From: Paenibacillus silvae
GTDB lineage: Bacteria; Bacillota; Bacilli; Paenibacillales; Paenibacillaceae
Reading direction: 5' to 3'
NCBI RefSeq assembly: GCF_014639235.1
Contig: NZ_BMFU01000003.1
Span: forward strand, 248,001-312,000
DNA: 64,000 nt
The notes beneath the pieces are model-generated. The model searched no databases. It was not told the DNA's origin and saw only the letters and a list, made by a program, of their open reading frames with translations. Shown piece after piece: positions 17,774-26,923 of this stretch (position 1 is its first letter; each line of letters begins with the position of its first letter). Made by a program: the position numbers and the translations under genes.

Positions 17774-18457
17774 CTACGCAAGTGCTTCGAGTATAAAGTC
17801 GGCAAGCACCGTTTGCTCCGCCTGACTTAGGGCTTGGATTCGATTCGCATATGACCCGACCAATACCATTAAGTCCTGTCCAACATCTTTGCTCATCATT
17901 TGTATAACTGTGCCTGCCACTGTGCCTATAAATATAAGCAGCCGGGGCTGATGCCCGTCAGTCTCCTGCACCAATTTGCGAATTAGCGCATTCATGCGAC
18001 GATCCAATTGTCTGGTATATATTATTAATATGCCGGAGATGTATCCGCAGATTTCGAAATTAGAGCCTTTTTCAGGAATCTCAATTAGAAGTTTGCTTAT
18101 GAGCTCTTGCGCACTTGCGTCCTTGAACCCGCTTAGCATATCACGAATAAATTGAAGACTAACCTGTGTCTTCTCTGGTTCACCGTCCTGATCCAGCTTT
18201 GCCTCTTTCCCAAGCAGCGCCGCTGCTTTCTCCGTGGGTGTAAAAACCACCTGCGAACGTCCCGTCACATTTGGATTCGTCTCATAGCTACGGGTGACAA
18301 AGCCTGCTTTTTCAATAGCCTTCAGCATATCATATGCCGTCCATTTACTCACCCCGAGAACCTTGGCTAACGCTTCATAATGAACGGGCAAACGGCTCTG
18401 CTGATACATGTCAACCAGTTGATCCAGGAACTGCAATCTGCGTTTGGAAAGCGCCAT
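17774..18457 (-). CDS. Winged-helix transcriptional regulator
   Basis: 227 residues. The N-terminal 70 residues form a winged helix of Lrp/TrmB type (LPVHYEALAKVLGVSKWTAYDMLKAIEKAGFV). The C-terminal 130 residues are a helical ligand or dimerisation domain that I do not recognise. GGGAGGTG precedes the ATG. A 66-bp gap separates it from the patatin gene, which it may control. Confidence 0.8.
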   Translation of the reverse strand: MALSKRRLQFLDQLVDMYQQSRLPVHYEALAKVLGVSKWTAYDMLKAIEKAGFVTRSYETNPNVTGRSQVVFTPTEKAAALLGKEAKLDQDGEPEKTQVSLQFIRDMLSGFKDASAQELISKLLIEIPEKGSNFEICGYISGILIIYTRQLDRRMNALIRKLVQETDGHQPRLLIFIGTVAGTVIQMMSKDVGQDLMVLVGSYANRIQALSQAEQTVLADFILEALA

Positions 18458-18560
18458 AGCGGCTCACCTCCCTTCCATCTATGTGATGTGTTTTTCAATA
18501 TTAAACCTTTAACGTTCTTGGGCTTTTTGTGGATTATCGTATCATCTGAATATGATATCG

Positions 18561-18632
18561 TCAATGCTCCTCTTGAAGCTCTCCGTACTTACCGATTTGT
18601 CCGAATGTATCAAGTGCTTGTTTTTCTTTCAT
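18561..18632 (-). CDS. Possible 23-residue peptide
   Basis: GAGAGGGGA lies well placed before an ATG encoding MKEKQALDTFGQIGKYGELQ plus three residues. It follows the 338-residue gene by 17 bp on the same strand. Too short for any family inference; it may be a real small protein or chance. Confidence 0.3.
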   Translation of the reverse strand: MKEKQALDTFGQIGKYGELQEEH

Positions 18633-18649
18633 CGCTATTCCCCTCTCTT

Positions 18650-19666
18650 CTATTCATCTTTGATCGATTCTATCTTTCCTTTAGCAATAACCTTGTTCGT
18701 TCTTAGAGAGAATGTGTTTCCCGGTGTTAACAAATGGGTCGGCACTTCTGCTGAGTTATGAAATAAATAATGCAGATCAGCTCTGACTTTCCTGTTCTCA
18801 TCAGGCTGACTATGTAACTTCACGACCGCACTCCAAAGCCCGAACTGTAAATCCTCATCCACATCAAACACAACAGGTGCAGAGAAATCCTCCTTGATTA
18901 CAGCCTTCTGTCCGCCCTCTTCCTCACTTAAAAAATACAAACTCACTACTGCTGTTTTCTTGATCATACTATCAATTGAAGCTTTCTTTTCTATTATCAT
19001 ATCGCTCTTTTCTTTCATCGTTTCTGCAATGTGTATTAAAGAAGCCTCGGACATCTGCTCGCCTATAAGTTCATACTGCAGCGCCTTACCGTTGCTTCCT
19101 GCTTCGATCCAGATCAAGCGATCTGCTCCATGATTTGAAAAATAAAATGCTTCCGCCCCCCGCACAAGAAGGTTTTTCACCTGAGACAGCTCATGTTCGG
19201 ACAGTTGAATCCGACTCTTGGTTGTGCCGAAAATATGGAGTGTGCATGTCCCCTCTCCTTTATAGGTTAATCGCACACCCACAAGTGTATTATTTGGTTT
19301 CAGGTCCCGGACCACCACCTTCTGACCTGTCCTTCTGCTTTCCTCTGCCATGGCTTCAATTTCATCCGGGGTCAGATTATCGAACCCATAATAAACCTGA
19401 ATGTGATCAGCCTCAGCATGGCTTGGAAACCTGGGCTGCCACTTTGTCATCGCTTCCTTCAATTCATTCAAACTGTACTGCCATTCAACAGCCGCATAAT
19501 TCGTCTGCTGTGAAAACTGGTTGTTTCCCTCGACATCCGCAATATAAATGGCCTTCCCGTCACCAGGTCTTAACGTACGTATGATCTGGTCTACAACATG
19601 ATCGCTCTCCAGAGATTGCATCTGAATTTTACCAAGAAAATCACCGTTTTGATTTTTAATGTCCAT
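18650..19666 (-). CDS. Hypothetical 338-residue protein
   Basis: Soluble protein with no signal peptide. An internal segment SNHGADRLIWIEAGSNG and a mixed alpha/beta pattern are visible, but no family is recognised. It lies between the winged-helix regulator and an acetyltransferase gene and has ordinary backbone composition. Confidence 0.75.
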   Translation of the reverse strand: MDIKNQNGDFLGKIQMQSLESDHVVDQIIRTLRPGDGKAIYIADVEGNNQFSQQTNYAAVEWQYSLNELKEAMTKWQPRFPSHAEADHIQVYYGFDNLTPDEIEAMAEESRRTGQKVVVRDLKPNNTLVGVRLTYKGEGTCTLHIFGTTKSRIQLSEHELSQVKNLLVRGAEAFYFSNHGADRLIWIEAGSNGKALQYELIGEQMSEASLIHIAETMKEKSDMIIEKKASIDSMIKKTAVVSLYFLSEEEGGQKAVIKEDFSAPVVFDVDEDLQFGLWSAVVKLHSQPDENRKVRADLHYLFHNSAEVPTHLLTPGNTFSLRTNKVIAKGKIESIKDE

Positions 19667-19747
19667 CCGTGGTCACTCCTCTGTTTTGATTCAAACAAAA
19701 TTATTTATTCCGGCTCAAGCATCCGGGAACCTATTTCTCATCTTCTT

Positions 19748-20296
19748 TCAAATCCCGCTATGATCCTTACTTAAAATAGCATACACGACTGCATCAACAA
19801 ATTTTCCTTTCTCATAAAAGCAATCTCTGAGCGTTCCTTCTTCCGTGAACCCTGCCTTTTCAAGAAGTTTCCTGGATGCAATATGTTTGGGATCAACAAA
19901 AGCTTCAATGCGGTGTAATCCCAGTTCTTTGAATCCATACTGCACGACCCTTCCGATAACCTCAGTCATTAGTCCTTTTCTCCAGTGTTCAGGAGCAAGC
20001 TCATAACCGATCTCGGCCTTGAAATGTTCTTTTGACCAATTATGAAAGCCACATGTGCCAATGACCTTATCTTCAGCCGGATATGTTATTCCCCATCTCA
20101 TTCCCTCCAGCTTGGCGTATCTATCATTCCAACGATGGATCAGCTCTTCCGCTTGCTTCACTTCGATAAAACTTTCCAGGTCGTAGAATTCCGTCACTTC
20201 ATCTTTGGAAAAATAATCAAACAACTCGGCCGCATCCTCAAGTCGTAATTGACGAAGTGTAACTCTTTCTGCTGCAAGATTTGGAAGCGTGTTCAA
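19748..20296 (-). CDS. GNAT acetyltransferase, RimJ/RimL type
   Basis: 182 residues. The full RimJ/L architecture is visible: RVTLRQLRLEDAAELFDYF at the N-terminus, acetyl-CoA motif YELAPEHWRKGLMTEVIGRV near residue 97, and RIEAFVDPKHIASRKLLEKA near residue 130. Likely acetylates an alpha-amine of a small molecule or protein. It is the last gene before the first decayed palindrome (20956), so it marks the approximate left limit of the cassette region. Confidence 0.88.
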   Translation of the reverse strand: MNTLPNLAAERVTLRQLRLEDAAELFDYFSKDEVTEFYDLESFIEVKQAEELIHRWNDRYAKLEGMRWGITYPAEDKVIGTCGFHNWSKEHFKAEIGYELAPEHWRKGLMTEVIGRVVQYGFKELGLHRIEAFVDPKHIASRKLLEKAGFTEEGTLRDCFYEKGKFVDAVVYAILSKDHSGI

Positions 20297-20387
20297 AAAT
20301 CCCCCTCCTTTTAGCTCTTTTTTGAATAATCAGTTCCAAACTGTACAGTTGTAAATCTTGATCAGCAGAAACTACTAAAAACGTGTA

Positions 20388-20924
20388 TTAATGCTTGTAT
20401 TCATTCAAAACCTTGATTACAAATTCAGTTTTCCCTTTGGTATAGTCTTCACGATGATGTTTATATTTTTCGGCGAGCTCTTTCTTTAGAATTGCATAAG
20501 CTTCACTAAGTTCAAGTTGTTTTCGTAAGATGTCTCTAAAAGTAATATGATTGAACAAAGCATCGCTCTCTTTACTACAAACATAAAGATGATGTTCTGC
20601 TTTTTGATAACTTTCTCTGGTATAAGGCACCTTGTCATCCGCTCTTGCAAATGCCTCTCTGTTCTCAACTCCTAAATTTCCTTCGTGAATATAACCCAGA
20701 TGGTTCAAGTTCTTAATTACCTGTGGAAGTAATTCCATTGAATCTATGACGATATCAAGATCAATAATTGGCTTTGCCGCAAGACCTGGAACAGAAGTGC
20801 TGCCTACATGTTCAATAGATAACGCCAAATCACCCAGGTGTTCTCTCAATATTTTCTGTAATTCTGAAAACCTTAAAGGCCAATCTTCATTATAGTTTTC
20901 GATAACCACTGGTTTTACGTTCAT
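20388..20924 (-). CDS. GrpB family nucleotidyltransferase-like protein
   Basis: 178 residues with the GrpB/UPF0157 signature IEHVGSTSVPGLAAKPIIDL (near residue 40), a nucleotidyltransferase-fold protein. GrpB-like genes have unknown biochemical role and are frequently carried as single-gene mobile cargo. A decayed attC-like half site follows at 20956, upstream of its start. Confidence 0.88.
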   Translation of the reverse strand: MNVKPVVIENYNEDWPLRFSELQKILREHLGDLALSIEHVGSTSVPGLAAKPIIDLDIVIDSMELLPQVIKNLNHLGYIHEGNLGVENREAFARADDKVPYTRESYQKAEHHLYVCSKESDALFNHITFRDILRKQLELSEAYAILKKELAEKYKHHREDYTKGKTEFVIKVLNEYKH

Positions 20925-20955
20925 TTAGCCCTCCGGAAATCATCGGGTATCTTTA

Positions 20956-20982
20956 TATTAACGTTTCTGCCTTCATAGATAT
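20956..20982 (-). repeat. Decayed attC-like half site
   Basis: ATTAACGTTTCTGCCTTCAT resembles the left arm of intact sites (ATAACGTTTCTGTATTCAT). No matching right arm was found in the next 150 bp. Leftmost trace of the array. Confidence 0.4.
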
Positions 20983-21084
20983 CATCAATAGAAGCTAGCT
21001 AGACATGCTTAATTGCACTTATAAAAATCAGGCTGGGGAACGTAAGAAATATTAAATTTATTCATCGTATTCACTTACCTTCTT

Positions 21085-21426
21085 TTAATTAGATTTTCTA
21101 TCTTTCATTTTATCCATATGAATTTCACGCAGTAATAAAAATAATGGCAATCCCAAAGAAACACCCACAGTTAATGTCCCAAGGATCGGTATCCACTTAT
21201 ACTTTATGCCAACTCGCTTTCCTTCATATATAATAAATCCGATTAAAACAACGGCCGAAACGAGTACATCCAACCAGGCAAAAGCACTAATTCGATTCTG
21301 GCTTGCTTCATTCAATAACAACGTCAGATTAAACCCGTTCTCACCAATCCAAGGAATAAACTCCATGTAAGGCAATGCTATTCCTAAAATGGATAACACT
21401 CCATAAAAATATTTCAAACCTCTCAC
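21085..21426 (-). CDS. DUF2834 family membrane protein
   Basis: 113 residues with three hydrophobic helices (about 5-22, 48-65 and 78-98) and the YGVLSILGIALPYMEFIPWI opening typical of DUF2834. Function unknown. Single-gene unit in the decayed part of the array. Confidence 0.75.
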   Translation of the reverse strand: MRGLKYFYGVLSILGIALPYMEFIPWIGENGFNLTLLLNEASQNRISAFAWLDVLVSAVVLIGFIIYEGKRVGIKYKWIPILGTLTVGVSLGLPLFLLLREIHMDKMKDRKSN

Positions 21427-21498
21427 CTCTAAAATTTTAGTTATAAACGATAACGATTTTAATGTCTTGAACGATCCTTAATCAGGTATTGATTACAT

Positions 21499-21864
21499 TC
21501 ATTGTTGTTCTTCCATCCATTCTTCGAGTGTCTCTTTTATAAGAAATCGATCTTTAGAACAAATACTTTTAATCTCATTCCAGTTCCCATCAACAAGCTG
21601 CAAACAATATTGACCATTCATATCTGAATCGGGGTACCATCCAAGATCCAATAGCATAACCTCTTCTCTTTCAGGGATGTACCACTTCCCCTTTTTTATT
21701 TTTAATTTCGTGATCTGTAATAAGTCTTCTGTGAAGAACCCCCAATTTTCAATAAAGTAGTCACTATCCATACTAAGAACAGGTTCTACATCATAGAACT
21801 TGTTATACGTTATGGCATAGCCTGCTGGAATCTTAAGTGGTATTAGGTTCAATTCTAGTTCCAC
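21499..21864 (-). CDS. Hypothetical 121-residue protein
   Basis: Small soluble protein with LKIPAGYAITYNKFYDVEP and a C-terminal ETLEEWMEEQQ. AGGTGG and GGAGG-type purines lie before its ATG. It resembles small immunity-like or SMI-type proteins only in size and acidity; I do not recognise the family. Confidence 0.65.
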   Translation of the reverse strand: MELELNLIPLKIPAGYAITYNKFYDVEPVLSMDSDYFIENWGFFTEDLLQITKLKIKKGKWYIPEREEVMLLDLGWYPDSDMNGQYCLQLVDGNWNEIKSICSKDRFLIKETLEEWMEEQQ

Positions 21865-21976
21865 CTGTAACTTTCCTCCTCCAATCTGGATGTGTGGAAA
21901 TTTGCTCGGTTACACCTCCTTCAGAAATTATTTCCCAAGTCATGCAGCGCTTATTAGTCTATTCTTTGAAGAGCCA

Positions 21977-22510
21977 TCAAGTCTCTATCCAAAATCTATT
22001 TAATACGTTTCCATCCTCTTCTATAAAATCTTTATCTCTTAATCCACCATTCTTAATAATTGTCTTTTTAGATGCTTCATTAATTTCATCACATACTACA
22101 AGCACCTTCGATATTCCAAGCTTTTTACATTCTAGTAATGCCAATTTTAAAAGCTCTGCAGCGTATCCTTTCCGTCTTTCCGACGGCCTGATCCCATAGC
22201 CAATATGTCCACCACTGTGAAAAAGTTTATCTGTCAATTCATGTCTAATATTTACGGCGCCTACAACAATATCATTGGCTACTAGCCAATAAGTTGAATT
22301 GGCAACAAAACCATTGGTATTCTTTCCTTGTTTGTTATGATTAAGCCAGGTAATCATGTCTTCGAAGTTTTCGGGATCTTTCTCAATCACCCATGGAACC
22401 ATATCTTCTCCACTTTGTTTCCACTCCTGATAAAAACGCAAATAGGCGTTTTTCAGTTCAATACTCGGATTAGTTAAAACCAACGGATCTTTCAACAGCA
22501 TTGCCTCCAT
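21977..22510 (-). CDS. GNAT family N-acetyltransferase
   Basis: 177 residues. Motif A is visible as HIGYGIRPSERRKGYAAELL (near residue 100), followed by VLVVCDEINEASKKTIIKNGG, a typical substrate-binding end for small-molecule acetyltransferases. An ATG at 22510 and one three codons later compete; GGAGG lies inside this stretch, so the exact start is open. Confidence 0.82.
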   Translation of the reverse strand: MEAMLLKDPLVLTNPSIELKNAYLRFYQEWKQSGEDMVPWVIEKDPENFEDMITWLNHNKQGKNTNGFVANSTYWLVANDIVVGAVNIRHELTDKLFHSGGHIGYGIRPSERRKGYAAELLKLALLECKKLGISKVLVVCDEINEASKKTIIKNGGLRDKDFIEEDGNVLNRFWIET

Positions 22511-22552
22511 TTCATTCTATTTCGGGTATTACGCGTAACGGTTCTTTATTTT

Positions 22553-22900
22553 TTATACCATCTCTTCTAATTCTTTAGGTAATACAAATATCCCATTTTC
22601 ATTCGGCTCGAAATCAACAGTCTTTATTACAGAGTCCAGATTCAACTCCCCATATATATGGGGATACTCTCTTCCTTCATTGTACAAATCTTCCCATCTG
22701 ATTTTAGACTTAACTTTTGATTCGTCAATACATAGTATTATTAGTCCTTGCACTCCTCTGAAATTATAATTGGCAACAGATGCAATCTTCTCAATTGGAG
22801 AACAATGAATGAATCCTTCCTTCTCTAGCGACCCTCTATATGTACCATTCACTAATGCTGACTCCCAATCAGTTCTCGGAAGTGCATGTACGATAATCAT
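22553..22900 (-). CDS. DUF952 family protein
   Basis: 115 residues starting IIVHALPRTDWESALVNG with the DUF952 hallmark GFIHCSP near residue 27. The family is structurally ADP-ribosyltransferase-like, but activity is unproven. The ATG at 22900 with GGGAGGAG upstream was chosen; five upstream residues have no ribosome site. Confidence 0.85.
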   Translation of the reverse strand: MIIVHALPRTDWESALVNGTYRGSLEKEGFIHCSPIEKIASVANYNFRGVQGLIILCIDESKVKSKIRWEDLYNEGREYPHIYGELNLDSVIKTVDFEPNENGIFVLPKELEEMV

Positions 22901-23019
22901 GATAACTCCTCCCAATAAAAATCCAAGTGAATTTCATAATTTCCATTCCTATGTACATCTCGATTTGTGTATTTACTAAATTCATATTCATAAAATTGAT
23001 ACAGATCAGTTGGGGTTTC

Positions 23020-23042
23020 AAATAACGTTCGTGTATTCTACT
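23020..23042 (-). repeat. Decayed attC-like half site
   Basis: AATAACGTTCGTGTATTCTAC matches the left arm of intact sites at most positions. The partner arm is not recognisable. It lies a few bases from the stop of the downstream phosphatase gene. Confidence 0.5.
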
Positions 23043-23045
23043 TAT

Positions 23046-23573
23046 CTACTTGAATTCATAAGCTTTATATTTCCCATTATCTGACGAGTACTTTAATAAA
23101 TTTTTGTCTTCCGGAATTCCTAGAAAATATGCTCCCATGCAACCTGTAGTGCAGCGATGTCCAGATATCAGTATATTTGTATTCTCACCACTAAATTTAT
23201 CTTCTGCGTCTGACATAAAATGAAAAACTCTCTGTATAAACATCTTAATTTCTTCTACACCCTTATACAGACTGGGGTCAGGTATTAAACCTGACATTAT
23301 TACTTCTTCTCTTCGTAATCGATCCGCTTCTCCCAGATCAAATACATCAAGTCTTTTATCAATTACGGCCTTCAAGCCACTCACTATTTCAGCAGTTTGA
23401 ATAGCTCTTTCCTGAGGAGAAGAAAAAACGTAGTCAAACTTAATCGATTTTAGCTCCTCTCTTAGTACCTCCGCTTGATGAATTCCTGCTTTATTTAATG
23501 GCATTCCCAGTCTACCTTGCAATCTACCCTCTTTATTCAAATCGGTTTGTCCATGTCTAACGATATAAATCAT
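23046..23573 (-). CDS. Histidine phosphatase family protein
   Basis: 175 residues. IVRHGQTDLNKEGRLQGR at the N-terminus carries the phospho-histidine; FSSPQERAIQTAEI and ILISGHRCTTGCMGAYFLG (second histidine) complete the fold. Substrate unknown. Single-gene unit between two decayed sites. Confidence 0.88.
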   Translation of the reverse strand: MIYIVRHGQTDLNKEGRLQGRLGMPLNKAGIHQAEVLREELKSIKFDYVFSSPQERAIQTAEIVSGLKAVIDKRLDVFDLGEADRLRREEVIMSGLIPDPSLYKGVEEIKMFIQRVFHFMSDAEDKFSGENTNILISGHRCTTGCMGAYFLGIPEDKNLLKYSSDNGKYKAYEFK

Positions 23574-23704
23574 TCAAGTTTTCCTCCTTGAGATTACATA
23601 GACCAATGTTTTTGAAATCCGGGATTTCAGCCAGTAGCATTGATCTGATGTTACCTGATATGACTGCCCTCTTCGAAATTACTTATAATTGTTTCTTCTC
23701 TTCC

Positions 23705-24136
23705 TCATTGTTTCTTTATGAATTGGATCATTCCTGCACCATAACTTTCATTTGGTCTCTCAATGAATCCAAATCTCTTATAAAACTCCTCTTTGCCTTT
23801 TGCTGACATGAGTCCCACTAAACTTCCTGCAGGATAAGTTCTTGTTATATGCTCTATAAGTTCCGTCATTATTTTACTGCCTAAACCTAGCTTCTGATAG
23901 GAAGGTAACACGATAATGTCTTGGATATAAAAAGTAAAACCACCATCTCCTATGACTCTTCCATATCCTATGGTCTTCCCCTCATGCTCTATACAGATGG
24001 AATATAAAGTGTTCTTTAATCCAAGTTCAATGGCCTCTTTATCTTCAGGACTACCCCAACCCACGATTTCCCTTAGATGAATATAATCTTCTACATTAAT
24101 TTGTTTTTTAAGTATTTTTAATTCCACTGAAATCAC
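23705..24136 (-). CDS. GNAT family N-acetyltransferase
   Basis: 143 residues, compact GNAT fold. Motif A IIVLPSYQKLGLGSKIMTEL is near residue 78, followed by GLMSAKGKEEFYKRFGFIER. Short size and close similarity to the general GNAT pattern suggest a small-molecule acetyltransferase. Flanked on its upstream side by a degenerate attC-like site. Confidence 0.85.
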   Translation of the reverse strand: MISVELKILKKQINVEDYIHLREIVGWGSPEDKEAIELGLKNTLYSICIEHEGKTIGYGRVIGDGGFTFYIQDIIVLPSYQKLGLGSKIMTELIEHITRTYPAGSLVGLMSAKGKEEFYKRFGFIERPNESYGAGMIQFIKKQ

Positions 24137-24191
24137 CTACGATAAGTTTTATTGTTGTTGGATGTTTATATAAAATGCAATGCAGTCATTT

Positions 24192-24328
24192 CAGCTAACA
24201 TTTTGTATTAACGACGTCCTGGCCCTGGCCCCTTAGAGCCGCTGCTTATACTTGTGTGGCTTGCAGAACACCTAATGCAGTGACGTCCCAACGGGCTTAG
24301 TGAGCCGGATGTGGTTAGTTACTTCTCA
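24192..24328 (-). repeat. Degenerate attC-like site
   Basis: The left arm GCTAACATTTTGTATTAACG is still recognisable against intact sites; the right arm has decayed to GTTAGTTAC. The interior contains GC-rich hairpin material (CCTGGCCCTGGCC). It separates the acetyltransferase and nucleotidyltransferase units. Confidence 0.5.
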
Positions 24329-24354
24329 CAATGACTCGGAGCGTCAATATGGTG

Positions 24355-25125
24355 CTAGCGGGAGGAATTTCTGGAAGCAGCCATTGTCTTTAAGGCATTT
24401 TCAAAATAGTCATACACTTGATCTGCAATTCCCAGAAACTCTTCAACAGGTACATTGCTACTATTCAAGTAACAAGCATACAGATACTCAACTAAAGCGG
24501 GGTCAATCTCGCAATAGTTTAATATAGCATTTTTCATCTTGGTCATGTCGTCTTCCCATACCCCTGTATCTTCTATAATCAATGAGTATAATGCACGAAG
24601 TAATCTCTTCGAGTAACCTTTAGTATATCTGGTTTTCATCGCATCATCATTAGCATTAGAAAGTGAACGACGTACACGCTCCACTTCCTCCTTGGTATCT
24701 GTATTCAAGTCTAAAATGAATTCTGGAGAAATGATGATCGGGGGTACCTTTTCACCAATGTCCTCCCCATGTATGCAAACACAGATGATCTTAACCCAAA
24801 AACCCCAATCATTCGGTCTACTTAATACATCGTCAATCGAGCAAATGATCGTATCCATCTTCGTGACAAATGGGTATTCTTCCAACAGCTTATCTTTAAT
24901 ATTTGACAATTTTTCGTAATCAATATCTTTGGGATTTGCACATACAATCGTAAAGTCTGCATCTGACTTAAAAGGTTGAGCGGTTCCTTTGGGAATCGAG
25001 CCACACATATAAATGCTATGAATTTTATCTTTGAATTCGTTAAGGATATGATCCACATACTTATCAACCAAATCCTTATATTCACTTTGTATCGTAATTT
25101 GATTTATAACTTTTTCTAATATCAT
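24355..25125 (-). CDS. Aminoglycoside-nucleotidyltransferase-like protein
   Basis: 256 residues, the length of AadA-type enzymes. The nucleotidyltransferase motif G-S-x-x-K-G...D-x-D is present as CGSIPKGTAQPFKSDADF near residue 37, followed by a helical C-terminal domain. The ATG at 25125 is preceded by TTAGGAGGAG. A transfer of AMP to an aminoglycoside or similar compound is possible, but key specificity residues cannot be judged here. Confidence 0.8.
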   Translation of the reverse strand: MILEKVINQITIQSEYKDLVDKYVDHILNEFKDKIHSIYMCGSIPKGTAQPFKSDADFTIVCANPKDIDYEKLSNIKDKLLEEYPFVTKMDTIICSIDDVLSRPNDWGFWVKIICVCIHGEDIGEKVPPIIISPEFILDLNTDTKEEVERVRRSLSNANDDAMKTRYTKGYSKRLLRALYSLIIEDTGVWEDDMTKMKNAILNYCEIDPALVEYLYACYLNSSNVPVEEFLGIADQVYDYFENALKTMAASRNSSR

Positions 25126-25162
25126 GTAGACTCCTCCTAAACTAAAAACTAAGAGCTTCTTT

Positions 25163-25292
25163 CGGCTAACGTTTCTGTGTTCGAGACGTCCCACCGACTT
25201 TAGGCTAAGAATGCTGCAGCCGGGCGAAATGTGCTTAGTCGGTGCCGATATGTCCGCTGAATCTGCTTCTCCGAAATGTCCCGAGGGAGCTT
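25163..25292 (-). repeat. Degenerate attC-like site
   Basis: GGCTAACGTTTCTGTGTTCGAGACGT keeps the left-arm pattern, and the interior retains CGACTTTAGGCTAAG / CTTAGTCGG pairing. The right arm is reduced to GCTTAACTATAG. Confidence 0.55.
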
Positions 25293-25674
25293 AACTATAG
25301 TCCTCAATCAATACTAACTTTTCTTCCTTCATCTGATAGATCGATTTCCCCTGAAGTTTTATGGATTCTCCTGCCTTTATTCCATTAGGTAAATCAACGG
25401 ACAATATTCCTTCGTAATCAATTTCAACTTCTGCTTTATCATCTGTAAAGACAATGCTCTTAACCACTTGACATCTTTGCGAAAAGATCTGGGCTGACTG
25501 TTCTGCCAAAGCACGGAATTCTTCAATTCCCTGTGTTTGTGTATCTACATTACCGTTTGTAATGTTTTTAAAATGAACGCTTTCATGTAAAACATCTATC
25601 ATTCCATCGATATTAAACGTATTGTACGCCTTTAAATATTGTTCAATAAGATCTTTTAATTTCGAATTTTCCAT
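25291..25674 (-). CDS. SnoaL/NTF2-like protein
   Basis: 127 residues with the opening LKDLIEQYLKAYNTFNIDGM and a beta-rich C-terminal half, typical of the SnoaL-like ketosteroid-isomerase fold. Family members are enzymes or ligand binders of varied function. AGGAG precedes the ATG at 25674. Confidence 0.8.
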   Translation of the reverse strand: MENSKLKDLIEQYLKAYNTFNIDGMIDVLHESVHFKNITNGNVDTQTQGIEEFRALAEQSAQIFSQRCQVVKSIVFTDDKAEVEIDYEGILSVDLPNGIKAGESIKLQGKSIYQMKEEKLVLIEDYS

Positions 25675-25750
25675 ATTCAACTCACGCTCCTAAGTTTTAA
25701 ACTATTGGTTTGCCTTGATTTCAGATACCGTTTGGCAGATAATTAAGAAA

Positions 25751-26554
25751 TTACAATAATAAAGCATCTATGATTTGATGGAATTTCATTCTATCCTCGT
25801 CTAATTCTGAAATTCCATAGCCTTTAATAAACTCCTCTACTTCTTCTTTCCTATCAGTATAATAAGTAAGACTCTTTACCAAGTAATAAATATCATAATA
25901 TGCATCTGATATTCCCGCTCCTCCTAGATCAATAAATGCTTCAATACGCCCTTTATTTATCATTACGTTTCCTGAACCATAGTCACCATGGGTAAAAACT
26001 AGTTCCTCCTCCGACGCTTTATTCATCTCCAATAAATCAGTCAGTTGCTCAATTGTATAGTTAGGAAAAACGTTATTAACTACATTAATAACTTCATCTT
26101 TTCTCTCTTTAATATTCTTTCTTACTAGATCAATAAGTTTTTTCGGTGAAAAATCATCGAAAGGACAATTATTGATGGGGACATTATGTATTGTTCTTAA
26201 ACCTTCTCCTAAAATATAACCTAGACTTTTTTGCCCTTCTTCCTGCTGATATTCTTCCGCAGCACAACCTTCTATATAGGTCATAACTAAGTATTCTTTT
26301 CCATTCTCCACCTGATAGCTAATCACCTTTGGGGCTGGAATTATTCCATTTACCCATTTTAGTCTTTCTGCTTCGTCCATTAAACTTCCAGAGTCTTCAA
26401 CGTTTTTTTCTTTTAATACATACTTTAGAGAATTACTAAACTCTAACATGTATAAGGACTGATAATCTCTTCCTTTTTCAATGATTGTAGTTTTAATCAA
26501 CTTCTGTGATAAATCCATTAATTTACTCGGTAATAACAATTGATTTTTTATCAT
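25751..26554 (-). CDS. APH-family phosphotransferase
   Basis: 267 residues, aminoglycoside-phosphotransferase / choline-kinase fold. The catalytic loop is THGDYGSGNVMINK near residue 190 and the metal site IDLGGAGISDAYYDI follows; an N-terminal nucleotide-binding lobe contains YVLKEKNVED. All catalytic residues are present. The ATG overlaps the stop of the short P-loop fragment upstream by 4 nt. It may act on an antibiotic or a cellular sugar or amine. Confidence 0.85.
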   Translation of the reverse strand: MIKNQLLLPSKLMDLSQKLIKTTIIEKGRDYQSLYMLEFSNSLKYVLKEKNVEDSGSLMDEAERLKWVNGIIPAPKVISYQVENGKEYLVMTYIEGCAAEEYQQEEGQKSLGYILGEGLRTIHNVPINNCPFDDFSPKKLIDLVRKNIKERKDEVINVVNNVFPNYTIEQLTDLLEMNKASEEELVFTHGDYGSGNVMINKGRIEAFIDLGGAGISDAYYDIYYLVKSLTYYTDRKEEVEEFIKGYGISELDEDRMKFHQIIDALLL

Positions 26555-26733
26555 GTTGATAGTTGTCCTATCTCTTTACCTCCCATCGTGTTCCCTTGTG
26601 ATGATAACGATTTCAGAATTGCTGTTTTGGTAATGTCATGATCCACAATGACAGCTCCGGTTGCTTGACTAATCTGTCTTGCTAGTGTTGACTTTCCTGA
26701 TCCTGGGAATCCCGACATCTGTAAAAAGAACAT
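26551..26733 (-). pseudogene. Truncated P-loop kinase fragment
   Basis: 60 residues containing only the start of an AAA/zeta-like small-molecule kinase: MSGFPGSGKSTLARQISQAT with Walker A and the following DHD segment. The normal 150-180-residue remainder (lid and C-terminal helices) is absent. Its stop overlaps the start of the phosphotransferase gene, so a deletion probably fused two units. Confidence 0.65.
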
Positions 26734-26773
26734 ACTTACACCTCTATCTTCAAATGTAGTATTGTAAGTCTTT

Positions 26774-26892
26774 AAATAACGTTCCTGTATTCACGAACCC
26801 CGAAGGGGTTGTCTGCTGAAATTCCTATTTGAAATCCTTCCCGCATACCAAGGCTTCATTAGGAGCCACAGCTCGAATATTATGTTATGTGA
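26774..26892 (-). repeat. attC-like site (cloverleaf type A)
   Basis: Left arm AATAACGTTCCTGTATTCACG, right arm CGAATATTATGTTATGTG. Hairpin AACCCC-gaa-GGGGTT is intact; the GGCTTC/GGAGCC hairpin is partly decayed. Leftmost well-formed site. Confidence 0.8.
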
Positions 26893-26923
26893 TGCCCATC
26901 TTCTTTGAACTTTCTACCTACAA

